64,000 nt of DNA from UBA1764 sp045616685. GTDB taxonomy: Bacteria; Bacillota; Clostridia; Peptostreptococcales; Anaerovoracaceae. Made by a program: the position numbers and the translations under genes. Every line of letters begins with the position of its first letter. The stretch's first letter is position 1. This document shows, piece by piece, positions 50,969 through 59,416 of this stretch. The DNA lies in contig JAZLHF010000014.1 in the NCBI GenBank assembly GCA_045616685.1, positions 1-64,000 of the forward strand, written 5' to 3'. The notes under the pieces were generated by a model that was not told where the DNA came from, made no database searches, and saw only the letters and a program-made list of their open reading frames with translations.

Positions 50969-51570
50969 AAACTAATTATCTCGTAACTATTATCTAACAA
51001 ATCAGCAAGAAGAACTTTGTTTTCCAGCTCGCTTTTAATTTTTTTAGAAAGTTTAATTGCTTCGGCAGTTTCTGCTGCTGCGCAGGCTTGTACCGTGGCT
51101 GCTGTTGTCTTAACAGTATTTTTGATTATTTTGCCATCGTACAATTTGTGAAGCAAATTAGCCCCTGGGATTGCGACTGCAACTTGATAGTTCCATTCAC
51201 CGACTGCACCGTGAACGATTTTTAAATTCTTTTTTGCGCATGCGTCTTCTAACATCAACCGTGCTTTTGTATTATCAAGTGCATCGATTACAACGTCCAC
51301 ACCATCAAGAAGTATCTCTGCATTATCAAGTGTAAACATCTCTGAAATGGCAGTGAAAATGCCTTCAAATTTCAATGCTTTAGCGCGTTGCGCTGCAACT
51401 TCTACTTTGCTTAAACCTAATGATTTAGGAGTCGCATAAAGCTGTCTATCTAAATTGCTTTCACTAAAAACATCGCCATCACAAACAGTGATATCGCCTG
51501 CTTTCATTCTTATTAAATTTTCAATAATGTAGCAACCAAGACCACCACATCCAACTACTAAATATTTCAT
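50965..51570 (-). CDS. ThiF/MoeB-family adenylyltransferase
   Basis: The 201-residue protein has the nucleotide-binding VVGCGGLGCY near the N-terminus, then the DRQLYAT segment with the Arg and Gln of ThiF enzymes and VVIDALDNTKARL. It is shorter than MoeB (about 250) and lacks the CxxC zinc pair, so it is of the minimal ThiF type. ThiF-like enzymes adenylate the Gly-Gly end of MoaD/ThiS-like partners. The MoaD-like protein at 43241-43498 is a natural partner. AAGATATG has no strong ribosome binding site. Confidence 0.85.
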   Translation of the reverse strand: MKYLVVGCGGLGCYIIENLIRMKAGDITVCDGDVFSESNLDRQLYATPKSLGLSKVEVAAQRAKALKFEGIFTAISEMFTLDNAEILLDGVDVVIDALDNTKARLMLEDACAKKNLKIVHGAVGEWNYQVAVAIPGANLLHKLYDGKIIKNTVKTTAATVQACAAAETAEAIKLSKKIKSELENKVLLADLLDNSYEIISL

Positions 51571-51732
51571 ATCTTAATTGTATTCTATATTTTAATTTTT
51601 GCAATGAAAATGGCAAGTTGACAATTCAATCCTGCAATCAAAGATACTCTTTAATCCTAAATATTATTCATCGAAAAGTGTGTTATAATTAGCATGTTGA
51701 TTATTCATCTGTTATAATTATACAGTATTTAT
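51571..51732. other. Intergenic spacer left of tRNA-Pro
   Basis: AT-rich spacer of 162 bases between the divergent ThiF-like gene and tRNA-Pro. TATAAT-like boxes for the tRNA lie near 51713-51718. I see no gene in it. Confidence 0.6.
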
Positions 51733-51808
51733 CCGGGTGTAGCGCAGTTGGTAGCGTGCTTGCTTCGGGAGCAAGAAGCCGTGGGTTCGAATCCCGCCAC
51801 TCGGACCA
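51733..51808 (+). tRNA. tRNA-Pro (anticodon CGG)
   Basis: Acceptor CCGGGTG pairs with CACTCGG; the D-arm is GCGC-AGTTGGTA-GCGT; the anticodon stem CTTGC/GCAAG holds loop TTCGGGA (anticodon CGG); the T-arm is GTGGG-TTCGAAT-CCCGC. CCA is encoded at 51806-51808. Its 3' 64 bases are repeated at 59417-59480. Confidence 0.95.
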
Positions 51809-51841
51809 AAGGGTTGAAATTATTAAGGTTTCAACCCTTTT
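51808..51841 (+). terminator. Terminator of tRNA-Pro
   Basis: AAAGGGTTGAAA (51808-51819) pairs with TTTCAACCCTTT (51829-51840), followed by TCACTTTTTG. Confidence 0.85.
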
Positions 51842-51868
51842 CACTTTTTGTCATTGCTTTCTGGCACG

Positions 51869-51900
51869 CTTGTTCTTTTCAAGAAATTTGAAAGAACAAG
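51869..51900. repeat. Inverted repeat in the island's left end
   Basis: CTTGTTCTTTTCAA (51869-51882) and TTTGAAAGAACAAG (51887-51900) form an almost perfect 14-bp stem around a four-base loop. It lies 60 bases right of the tRNA and could be a remnant of attachment-site DNA or a terminator. Confidence 0.5.
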
Positions 51901-51999
51901 AGGACTAAAATGAAACAAATATCACCACATACAATTCACAGCCAAAATCAAAATTCATTTGCTTTGCTTATAGCACACTATTTTCAGTTCATTTCATGA

Positions 52000-52059
52000 T
52001 ATAATAATGCTTGAAAAACTTTTTAATCATCACGCACACACTCAAAGAAATTGTGTGCG
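52000..52059 (+). promoter_or_regulatory. Promoter and leader hairpin of the tandem array
   Basis: A TATAAT box at 52000-52005 is followed by a leader with the hairpin CGCACACA (52033-52040) against TGTGTGCG (52052-52059). The hairpin ends 12 bases before AAAGGAG of the first gene. The -35 is weak. This is the only promoter candidate for the nine-gene array. Confidence 0.55.
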
Positions 52060-52082
52060 ATAAAAAATAAAGGAGCATTATT

Positions 52083-52646
52083 ATGGAAAAAAAGAATAAT
52101 GGTAAATTGTTTGCAATAATCGCTTTGGGACTGCTTACGGCATTGGGTCTGGCTGTTGAGATCATTGCGTTCATTCGCTATCGCAACGATTATTCTAGCG
52201 GCAATTACCTAAGTCTGATAACTTATGCTGTCACGAGTCTTCTGTTGTTGTACTACGCTGTGGCTGGATATAAGAAACCTCACGGGAATCTGCTGAAATA
52301 CTTGTTACTGCTGTTCGCAATTTGCTGCCTTGGCGGTGTTGTTTCTGTGATGGCTGAACGGACTGTGATTGATACCGCATTTAATTACACTCGTGGCATC
52401 GTGGTACTTATGGCAGCGTATGTTGCGGGACGCTTGAATCGCTTCAAACAAAACGTTTTCCTGATGTCAGTAATCGGCGTTTTGATGTTTGGATCATCAC
52501 TGGCATTGTTCCTGACAAATTCTGACACAAATCTGTTCAGTATGTTTACTTTCTTTACATTCTTCGTGCTGTGGGTAGATGTGATGATTGCCTACATTCT
52601 CCGCTACAAGGAGCACAAAGAAGCAGGACTGACGGATAAGAAATAA
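52083..52646 (+). CDS. Tandem-array membrane protein 1 (family I)
   Basis: The 187-residue protein has six hydrophobic helices (about 10-32, 42-62, 70-90, 100-120, 127-147 and 155-177). Two conserved cytoplasmic loops are GYKKPHGNLLKY after helix 2 and AGRLNRFKQN after helix 4; the C-terminus is YILRYKEHKEAGLTDKK. The same landmarks occur in the next six family I members. The family is not one I can name, and no enzyme motif is visible. AAAGGAG precedes the ATG. It is the most diverged member at the DNA level and is the first of the operon. Confidence 0.75.
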   Translation: MEKKNNGKLFAIIALGLLTALGLAVEIIAFIRYRNDYSSGNYLSLITYAVTSLLLLYYAVAGYKKPHGNLLKYLLLLFAICCLGGVVSVMAERTVIDTAFNYTRGIVVLMAAYVAGRLNRFKQNVFLMSVIGVLMFGSSLALFLTNSDTNLFSMFTFFTFFVLWVDVMIAYILRYKEHKEAGLTDKK

Positions 52647-52661
52647 AGGAAGGATTTAATC

Positions 52662-53255
52662 ATGGAAGCAAAGAAAAAACGCGGCACGGGCGTAAATATC
52701 TGGATTGTGTCTTTGGCAGTACTTTCCGTTTTGGGGCTCGTTTCTGAGTTTATCGGAACGATTCAGAATTATTCAACAGTGGAACTCCTTTTGGAACTGA
52801 TTCCGTTTTGTATCGTGTTTCTTTCAGTAGCATATTATACTGTTATCGGATATAAAAAACCGCACGGAAATCTACTTCGTAATATGTTCCTGCTATATAG
52901 TTTCTTCTGTGCAGGAGAAATGATCGCCATGGTTTTTTATGCAAATGAGCACGGATATCTGAACACTTTCTTCCCACGATCTATATCTATGCTAGTCTTG
53001 ATCGCGCTTTGCGTGGTGCTTACCGCCTTTGTAGCGGGAAGACTGGATAAGATAAAAAAGAATTTTATTCTGCTTGCCCTTATCATCGCAGCACTGATTG
53101 CGGTCAGTCTGCTGGACATCGGAAAACCGCCGTTTCCGCAACTGGTGTACGTGCTCTGGAGCTTCGTTCCGGTGTTTGTTTGGCTTGATCTTGTTACTGC
53201 CTACGTACTTCGCTACCGTGAACACAAAGAAGCGGGACTTGCGGACAAAAATTAA
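52662..53255 (+). CDS. Tandem-array membrane protein 2 (family I)
   Basis: This is a 197-residue six-helix protein. It starts MEAKKKRGTGVNIW, has the loop GYKKPHGNLLRN after helix 2 and AGRLDKIKKN after helix 4, and ends YVLRYREHKEAGLADKN. Spacing to gene 1 is 15 bases, with a good ribosome binding site (AAAGGAAGG). The MEAKKK start is shared with genes 5 and 9. The function is unknown. Confidence 0.75.
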   Translation: MEAKKKRGTGVNIWIVSLAVLSVLGLVSEFIGTIQNYSTVELLLELIPFCIVFLSVAYYTVIGYKKPHGNLLRNMFLLYSFFCAGEMIAMVFYANEHGYLNTFFPRSISMLVLIALCVVLTAFVAGRLDKIKKNFILLALIIAALIAVSLLDIGKPPFPQLVYVLWSFVPVFVWLDLVTAYVLRYREHKEAGLADKN

Positions 53256-53269
53256 AGGAGGAACTTACT

Positions 53270-53881
53270 ATGGAGAATAAGAAAAAACTCGGTATGGGCA
53301 CAATCATCGAAATCGTTGTTTTGGCGGTACTTAGTGTAGCTGCCTTGATGTGTACTATCATCGGTTCAATAGAGCATTTTGGATATCTCAATATAACTCC
53401 GGGACTTATCACATGGGTGATTATGCTTATCGCAATCATATACTATGCATTGGCAGGGTATAAACGCCCTCACGGAAATCTACTTAGAGCCATATTCATT
53501 TTGCTGAGTTTGACCTGTCTTAACTGTGTAATTGATTCGGCGATATGCATACCTAATTTTGCAGGAAACGCTATGAATCTGCAATTGATGATTATCGGAC
53601 TTGACGGTATTTGCGTTTTGCTGATTGCATATATCGGCGGAAGACTTGATAAAATCAAAAAGAATATCATTCCGATGATACTAATTACTGTGGCACAGAT
53701 CGTAAAACCTGTCCTATTCGTTTCCTTATATGCAGATCTATTGTCTGCATGTCATGGATTGATAATTCTTGTAAATGTGCTGTGGAATTTCAGCATCTGC
53801 ATTCTTTGGCTTGATATTGCTTTCGCTTACATTCTCCGCTACAAGGAACACAAAGAAGCGGGACTTGCGGACAAAAATTAA
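53270..53881 (+). CDS. Tandem-array membrane protein 3 (family I)
   Basis: The 203-residue member has six helices. It starts MENKKKLGMGTII, has the loop GYKRPHGNLLRA and GGRLDKIKKN, and ends YILRYKEHKEAGLADKN. Its first 60 bases are nearly the same as those of gene 6, and its last 45 nearly the same as those of genes 5 and 6, a sign of recent duplication or gene conversion. The gap of 14 bases before it contains AAAGGAGG. Confidence 0.75.
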   Translation: MENKKKLGMGTIIEIVVLAVLSVAALMCTIIGSIEHFGYLNITPGLITWVIMLIAIIYYALAGYKRPHGNLLRAIFILLSLTCLNCVIDSAICIPNFAGNAMNLQLMIIGLDGICVLLIAYIGGRLDKIKKNIIPMILITVAQIVKPVLFVSLYADLLSACHGLIILVNVLWNFSICILWLDIAFAYILRYKEHKEAGLADKN

Positions 53882-53895
53882 AGGAGGAACTTACT

Positions 53896-54465
53896 ATGGA
53901 GAATAAGAAATATTTACCGCTGAAAATCGTTCATCTGATCTTTATGGTTGCTGCAATGGCCCTCTGTGTTGTGTCTCTTGTGAAGCATGGTTCAGATACT
54001 TCGGTACATGCAAATCCTCTGGCAGTCGTATGTACTGTTCTTGGTATTCTATGCCTGATTGCAGGATTCATTTATCTTGTGCTGGGCTATAAGAAAAATG
54101 CCGCAGTTTACTATAAAATCTTCATGGCTTTGCAGTTGACTATGTTCGTTATTCTGCTTGCAAGAATTATGAATATACAGCAGACGCCGTTATACATGGC
54201 TTTCTTATATCTGATTCCGCTCGTCATGCTCTCGATTTTGTCTGTAGCAAAAGACCTTGGAAAAACAAAGACTATGATTGTTGCCTTGATTTGCGTTTTT
54301 TGCAGAGTAATAAATTTGGTCATATCAATATGCGTCCTGAAAGCATTTGGTACTGCGGCAACCGGTATTTTGGCAAACGATATTACTAATCTTCTTCTTG
54401 CTGGAACAACCGCCTTTATGGTGTGTGGTAAATATCTCGATAAAGCCGAGCGCGGAACGAAATAA
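53896..54465 (+). CDS. Tandem-array membrane protein 4 (family II)
   Basis: The 189-residue protein has six helices but different landmarks: MENKKYLPLKIVHLIF at the N-terminus, GYKKNAAVYYK after helix 2, AKDLGKTK after helix 4, and CGKYLDKAERGTK at the C-terminus. Gene 8 is its closest relative; the lone gene at 39667-40221 shares the KDLGK loop and the KYIDKEKRG end. Family II therefore follows the same body plan as family I, but with its own set of loops. The gap before it is identical to that before gene 3. Confidence 0.75.
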   Translation: MENKKYLPLKIVHLIFMVAAMALCVVSLVKHGSDTSVHANPLAVVCTVLGILCLIAGFIYLVLGYKKNAAVYYKIFMALQLTMFVILLARIMNIQQTPLYMAFLYLIPLVMLSILSVAKDLGKTKTMIVALICVFCRVINLVISICVLKAFGTAATGILANDITNLLLAGTTAFMVCGKYLDKAERGTK

Positions 54466-54483
54466 TAAAGGAGGGATTTGATC

Positions 54484-55074
54484 ATGGAAGCAAAGAAAAA
54501 ATTCAGTACTGGTGCGATAATCGGAATCATTGTTTTGGCGGCGCTTAGTGTAGCTGCCTTGGTGTGTATTATTATTGGCACAATACAATATTGTGAAGTT
54601 TTTGTGGTATCGCCAGGCTTTGTCGCATGGGTGATTATGCTTGCTTCTATCACATACTATACATTAGCAGGGTATAAACGCCCTCACGGAAATCTCCTTA
54701 GAGCCATATTCATTTTAATGAGTTTGACCTGCCTGAATGGTGTCATTGACTCTGCACAAATGATGCCTTATTTTGAAGGAAGCGATTTGAGTATGCAGTT
54801 GTTGATTATCGGGCTTGACGGCATTTCCGTTTTGCTTATTGCCTATGTCGGCGGAAGACTTGATAAGATCAAAAAGAATATCATTCCGCTGATTCTGATT
54901 ACTGCGGCACAGTTTACAAAATCTGTTTTATTCATTTCTCTGTATGTCGCCTGGTCGAACCTTGCGTATATTGTGTGGGATTTCAGTACTTGCATTCTCT
55001 GGCTTGATATTGCAGTCGCTTACATTCTCCGCTACAAGGAACACAAAGAAGCGGGACTGACGGATAAGAAGTAA
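54484..55074 (+). CDS. Tandem-array membrane protein 5 (family I)
   Basis: This is a 196-residue six-helix protein that starts MEAKKKFSTGAII. It has GYKRPHGNLLRA and GGRLDKIKKN, and ends YILRYKEHKEAGLTDKK. It is close to gene 3 in the middle (AIFILMSLTCLNGVIDSA) as well as at the ends. I chose ATG 54484, with AAAGGAGGG upstream; an in-frame TTG six bases earlier is less likely. Confidence 0.75.
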   Translation: MEAKKKFSTGAIIGIIVLAALSVAALVCIIIGTIQYCEVFVVSPGFVAWVIMLASITYYTLAGYKRPHGNLLRAIFILMSLTCLNGVIDSAQMMPYFEGSDLSMQLLIIGLDGISVLLIAYVGGRLDKIKKNIIPLILITAAQFTKSVLFISLYVAWSNLAYIVWDFSTCILWLDIAVAYILRYKEHKEAGLTDKK

Positions 55075-55088
55075 AGGGGAAACTTACT

Positions 55089-55697
55089 ATGGAGAATAAG
55101 AAAAAACTCGGTATGGGCGTAATCATCGAAATCATTGTTTTGGCGTTATTAAGTATTATAGGTTTGACGTGTATAATTTCTGGCATAAAACAATATTTTG
55201 GAGTTTTTGCGGTATCGCCGAGTTTTATTGCATGGGTGATTACGCTTGCCTCTATCATATACTATGCATTGGCAGGATATAAACTCCCTCACGGGAATCT
55301 CCTAAGATTTATATTTCTTTTGTTAAGCTTAACTTGCTTAAATGGAGTTATTGATACTGCACAGTTGATCCCTTATCACGAAGTATCCGATTTGAACAAT
55401 CTATTACTTATTATCGGGTTTGATGGTATCTCTGTTTTGCTTATAGCTTATGTTGGTGGAAGACTTGATAAAATCAAAAAGAATTATCTTCCAATAGTTC
55501 TTATTACAATAGCTCAACTTGGAGAATCTATCGTTTCTGTTTTTGTATATGATTCATTTACTGCATTTAGTGGATGGTCATGTTTTGTACAAGTAGTATG
55601 GAGTTTCACTAATTGTATCATTTGGTTTGATATTGCTTTCGCTTACATTCTCCGCTACAAGGAGCATAAAGAAGCGGGACTAACGGATAAAAATTAA
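55089..55697 (+). CDS. Tandem-array membrane protein 6 (family I)
   Basis: The 202-residue member starts MENKKKLGMGVII and has GYKLPHGNLLRF, in which the usual Lys/Arg of the loop is Leu. It has GGRLDKIKKN and ends YILRYKEHKEAGLTDKN. The middle of the gene is richer in A and T than its neighbours and uses more TTA/ATA codons, while both ends match genes 3 and 5 closely. This mosaic look fits gene conversion at the junctions. Confidence 0.75.
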   Translation: MENKKKLGMGVIIEIIVLALLSIIGLTCIISGIKQYFGVFAVSPSFIAWVITLASIIYYALAGYKLPHGNLLRFIFLLLSLTCLNGVIDTAQLIPYHEVSDLNNLLLIIGFDGISVLLIAYVGGRLDKIKKNYLPIVLITIAQLGESIVSVFVYDSFTAFSGWSCFVQVVWSFTNCIIWFDIAFAYILRYKEHKEAGLTDKN

Positions 55698-55711
55698 AGG
55701 AGGAACTGATT

Positions 55712-56281
55712 ATGGAAAATATTGAAAAAAATATGCTGAAAAAATCGCATATAATTGGATTGGTTATCTGCATTATCTTAATGGTGCTTCAAGCAGTATC
55801 ACAAATCATGCAACTGACAATCGCAGTAGATTTGCAGACTGCTGCTTCACCAATCACTTTTCTGATTCTGATTGTCGGTTTTGCGTATTACGCACTGATT
55901 GGTTATAAGAAACCTCATGGGAATATGCTTAGATATTTGTTTCTGTTCTACGTGATCTGCTCCTGCTATTTTATACTTGGATATGTCCAAGCATATCCTC
56001 TTTATGTAAATGCTTTCGGCATGGCAAAAATCGTTGCGTTTACTTATGTTGCCGGAAGATTGGATAAAGTCAATAAGAACAAGTATATTTTAGGCGCACT
56101 TATTTTTATCGACATTTGTTTCGACATCTATAATATCTATACCTTTGCACGAATGGGAATCTTGAATTTCAATACATTTGTCGGAAGCATTTCCTCGCTG
56201 CTGTTTACGGTAACAGTTACGCTTGCGTATACTATCCGTTATGATCTTCATAAGGAAGCGGGCTTGACCGACAAAAATTAA
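55712..56281 (+). CDS. Tandem-array membrane protein 7 (family I, divergent)
   Basis: The 189-residue protein is a divergent family I member. It starts MENIEKNMLKKSH, has GYKKPHGNMLRY and AGRLDKVNKN, and ends YTIRYDLHKEAGLTDKN. Six helices are kept. It has an extra Lys-rich start and fewer DNA-level matches to its neighbours than genes 3, 5 and 6. The spacer before it is the common 14 bases with AAAGGAGG. Confidence 0.72.
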   Translation: MENIEKNMLKKSHIIGLVICIILMVLQAVSQIMQLTIAVDLQTAASPITFLILIVGFAYYALIGYKKPHGNMLRYLFLFYVICSCYFILGYVQAYPLYVNAFGMAKIVAFTYVAGRLDKVNKNKYILGALIFIDICFDIYNIYTFARMGILNFNTFVGSISSLLFTVTVTLAYTIRYDLHKEAGLTDKN

Positions 56282-56294
56282 GGAGGGACTTACT

Positions 56295-56864
56295 ATGGAA
56301 AACAAAAAATATTTACCGCTGAAAATCGTTCATCTGATTTTTATGGCCTTGGGTTTATGCTTTTACGTTTACTCATTTTTTCAGATTGAAAATGTCTATG
56401 ATAATGCAACAAATAAGATAATTTCTGTGTTTCAGGCGGGAACTGCCATTCTTGCGCTGATTTCCGGTTTTATCTATTTGGTAAAGGGCTATAAAAAGAA
56501 TGCCGCAGCGTATTTCAAGGGTTATGTCTGGATCATTCTAATCGCAGATATGTTTGCTGTGATAGTCGGAATAACGGAAGCCGCTTCGTATTTCTGTAAG
56601 ATTGTATGGGCTGCTGCTTTGATTTTGCTTGCTGTTCTCGCGGCAGGAAAAGACCTTGGAAAAACCAAAAGCTTTGCCGTAGCCGGACTTATTTTGCTCT
56701 GCAAGGTGGTTTTACTTATCCCCATTATTATGGACCGTTCAATTTTAGGCGCAGCATTTGTTCCGGTTATTTTGGATATGATTGCACAGATTGTTCGTAC
56801 CATTACTACCGGTTTTATGGTCTGCGGTAAGTACCTCGATAAAGCCGAGCGCGGAACGAAATAG
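56295..56864 (+). CDS. Tandem-array membrane protein 8 (family II)
   Basis: The second family II member has 189 residues. It starts MENKKYLPLKIVHLIF exactly as gene 4, has GYKKNAAAYFK after helix 2, AGKDLGKTKS after helix 4, and ends CGKYLDKAERGTK. The middle differs from gene 4. The recurrence of family II between MENKKK- and MEAKKK-type genes suggests that a block of genes was duplicated. Confidence 0.75.
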   Translation: MENKKYLPLKIVHLIFMALGLCFYVYSFFQIENVYDNATNKIISVFQAGTAILALISGFIYLVKGYKKNAAAYFKGYVWIILIADMFAVIVGITEAASYFCKIVWAAALILLAVLAAGKDLGKTKSFAVAGLILLCKVVLLIPIIMDRSILGAAFVPVILDMIAQIVRTITTGFMVCGKYLDKAERGTK

Positions 56865-56881
56865 AAAGGCAGAATTTGATC

Positions 56882-57472
56882 ATGGAAGCAAAGAAAAAAC
56901 TCGGCGTGGGTGCGATCGTTGGAATCGTAGCTCTGGCTCTGCTTTCCGCATTTGCGCTTGCTGCGGAAATCGTCGGCACAATCTGGTATTATTCCGGAGT
57001 ACAGGCATTTATTGAACTGTTCACGGTCGGTATCCTCTATATCGGTTTGATTTATTATGCAGTATCGGGATATAAAAAGTCTCACGGAGATGTACTGCGT
57101 TATATTTTCATGCTCACAAGCTTGTATTATATCGGTAACGTGTTCTGCATTACCGTAAATGATATAAGCATGATCAGTGAAGTAAATACGGCGTTAACAC
57201 CTGTCGTGGTAAGCCTGCTTTCCGCTTCCGCGGTAATAATTGCCTATGTCGGCGGAAGGCTCGATAAAATTAAAAAGAATTACGCTATCATGGCAGTCGC
57301 AACAGCCGTACAGCTCGCAGTTTCGGTAGTTTTTATTTTTAGCTACGGAGTAAATCCATGGATAGATGCATTGGTTGATTTCAGCAACTTTATTCTATGG
57401 CTTGACATTGTTTTCGTTTACGTCCTCCGCTACAAGAGGCACAAAGAAGCAGGACTTACGGATAAGAATTAA
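56882..57472 (+). CDS. Tandem-array membrane protein 9 (family I)
   Basis: The last intact member has 196 residues. It starts MEAKKKLGVGAIV, has GYKKSHGDVLRY (a changed PHGN motif), GGRLDKIKKN, and ends YVLRYKRHKEAGLTDKN. ATG 56882 follows GAAAGGCAG. Its SHGD variant is the only family I break in the PHGN loop, which might mark relaxed constraint at the end of the array. Confidence 0.75.
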   Translation: MEAKKKLGVGAIVGIVALALLSAFALAAEIVGTIWYYSGVQAFIELFTVGILYIGLIYYAVSGYKKSHGDVLRYIFMLTSLYYIGNVFCITVNDISMISEVNTALTPVVVSLLSASAVIIAYVGGRLDKIKKNYAIMAVATAVQLAVSVVFIFSYGVNPWIDALVDFSNFILWLDIVFVYVLRYKRHKEAGLTDKN

Positions 57473-57486
57473 AGGAGACTCTTATA

Positions 57487-57560
57487 ATGGAAGCAAAGAA
57501 AAAACTCGGCATGGGTTCGTTCTTCTTGCATTAATCACTGTCATAAACAGCGCATCTTGC
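57487..57560 (+). pseudogene. Truncated tenth array gene
   Basis: AAAGGAGACTCTTATA and ATG 57487 open a copy that encodes MEAKKKLGMGSFFLH and stops at 57534. In another frame the following bases encode VLLALITVINSASCLF, like the first helix of the family, so a small deletion shifted the frame. The rest is missing: the MATE gene end at 57561 begins here. Confidence 0.75.
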
Positions 57561-59264
57561 TTATTTTTCGAACACAAAACCGTTTCTGTTAAAGGATGTT
57601 GTAATTAGATATTGTTTATCTTCTGTCCTTTCAAGTAAACTGTTCAAGACATGAGCGTTTAAGGATTCAACAGAATTGTTTTCATCCACGAAGTTAAATA
57701 TCACACCGTTATCACGAACAATGATTCGAACATGGTTAGGGCCAAACAAAAGAGCACATTCTGAACATACTTTCTTACCCGGATTTTTCTCATAGATTCT
57801 TTTGTATAGTTCTTCGATAAGCAACTCAAGGTTATCAATTTCGTAACCGTGTTTGTCAAGTTCTGATTTGACCATATCTCTTACCTCGGCTATTGTTTCA
57901 ACTGTTACATTGAAGTCGCAAGCCCAGGCTTCTTCACCTGTATCCTCAAGGTACAAAGGAAAGCCTTCCTTCCCATACTTTTTCAGAATAAACCAAACGA
58001 ATAAAGCTATCACTAAAAACGAGCTTGCACTCATCCCAATTGATACTCCATCAAAGCCAATGACGAATGCCAATGGAATAGAGAGTACAAGCGGACAGAA
58101 GAAGTTATATAAAAATGCCATAACAACACTTAATAAAGGTCTGTTCAAGCATACATATATTTGGTATGCAAAATATGTGATGCCAAAAGGAAGTGTTGAA
58201 ATACAGAGTATTCTTGTCGCCCTAATTGAAGCAGTAATAACCTCAGGGGTTGTTAATCCGTAGATTTTTGGAATATACGGGGCTGATATATACAAGCCCA
58301 CCATCATAACAATGCAAATAATGCAAAGTGATTTTGTTGCCGTTGAAAGAATGTTTTTAATTCCGTAATTATTTTTCTCTCCGACATAACTAGAGCATAT
58401 TCCCTGGCAGGAATCGAATGTACCTCCTGATACGAGAAACATTGTTAAAATGAGATTTACAACAGAGTAAGCCGAAATATAAACTTGCCCACAGGAAATT
58501 GCAATAATCTTGTTCATAATGATATCTACCAAGGCAAGGAAAATATAATTCAGGGCGGTATTAATGCTGAGAACGCAAGATTTCTTCAATATTTCAAAAT
58601 CCAATGACAAAGTGAAATGCACCATACTTTTCTTTGTAAAGAAATGCAAAGCAAGTAGGATGCCGTTAGCAAGAACCGAAAGAAATGTTGCCAAACCTAA
58701 ACCTGAAACACCAAGTGTTTTACAAAGCGCATATGATAAAAACACGTTTGTTAAAATGGATATCACGGTACCCAACATATACCAAAATGCGCCGCCTTCG
58801 GCAACCACCAAATAATATATAGTATTTATTATAGGTATAATAAGAGCAAATGCAATTTGCCAATTGTAGTAGGCTGATGCGCTTTTAAGAAGTTCGCCGG
58901 TACATCCATAATAGTTTAGGAATGGCGTTTTAATTGCAAATAAAAACAATGCGCACAAAGAACCCACTATCGCAGACGAAACAGCGCTCGTTCCCGCAAT
59001 CCTATAAGATCCTTCTTTGTCAAATTTTCCGATGCTAATTCCATATAAAATACCACAGCCAGGAGGAAAAACAAATGAGAAAAAGTAAGCAATTGATGAC
59101 AGTGGAGCTACAATTGATACTGCCGTCAATGCAACCTCCCCAAGCTGATTGCCTCCAAGAATGGCATCAACCATCGAGTTTATTGAGCTTGCACTCCATG
59201 CCAGCAAATTGAACAGCAGCATGCTATAGTATTTTTTGTTAATAAATGTTCCTTGCTTAAGCAT
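57561..59264 (-). CDS. MATE-type transporter with C-terminal HATPase domain
   Basis: The 567-residue protein has about twelve helices of the MATE/MOP fold in its first 430 residues, with FPPGCGILYG and an early NSMVDAILGGNQLGEVAL segment (here by parts). From about 440 it has a domain like the HATPase of anti-sigma kinases (RsbW/SpoIIAB type): IDNLELLIEELYKRI as N-box and VRDNGVIFNF as G1. The N-box asparagine is missing, so ATP binding is uncertain. Such fusions would couple export to regulation. It runs towards the array and ends against the truncated tenth copy. Confidence 0.82.
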   Translation of the reverse strand: MLKQGTFINKKYYSMLLFNLLAWSASSINSMVDAILGGNQLGEVALTAVSIVAPLSSIAYFFSFVFPPGCGILYGISIGKFDKEGSYRIAGTSAVSSAIVGSLCALFLFAIKTPFLNYYGCTGELLKSASAYYNWQIAFALIIPIINTIYYLVVAEGGAFWYMLGTVISILTNVFLSYALCKTLGVSGLGLATFLSVLANGILLALHFFTKKSMVHFTLSLDFEILKKSCVLSINTALNYIFLALVDIIMNKIIAISCGQVYISAYSVVNLILTMFLVSGGTFDSCQGICSSYVGEKNNYGIKNILSTATKSLCIICIVMMVGLYISAPYIPKIYGLTTPEVITASIRATRILCISTLPFGITYFAYQIYVCLNRPLLSVVMAFLYNFFCPLVLSIPLAFVIGFDGVSIGMSASSFLVIALFVWFILKKYGKEGFPLYLEDTGEEAWACDFNVTVETIAEVRDMVKSELDKHGYEIDNLELLIEELYKRIYEKNPGKKVCSECALLFGPNHVRIIVRDNGVIFNFVDENNSVESLNAHVLNSLLERTEDKQYLITTSFNRNGFVFEK

Positions 59265-59416
59265 ATTTACACCATCTATAGAAGTCTATTTCAAATATAA
59301 TGCCCATAATTATACCAAATTGCGTAACAAATTACTACTCAGGCATTTTGCCTTGGCACTTACAGTATAGCGCATATTGCAAGGCTTTCAGAAATTTTGA
59401 ATGAAGTGAAAAATCT
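59265..59416. other. Spacer upstream of the MATE gene
   Basis: AT-rich DNA of about 150 bases between the MATE start codon and the tRNA-Pro remnant. No open frame, repeat or clear promoter can be supported. Confidence 0.5.
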
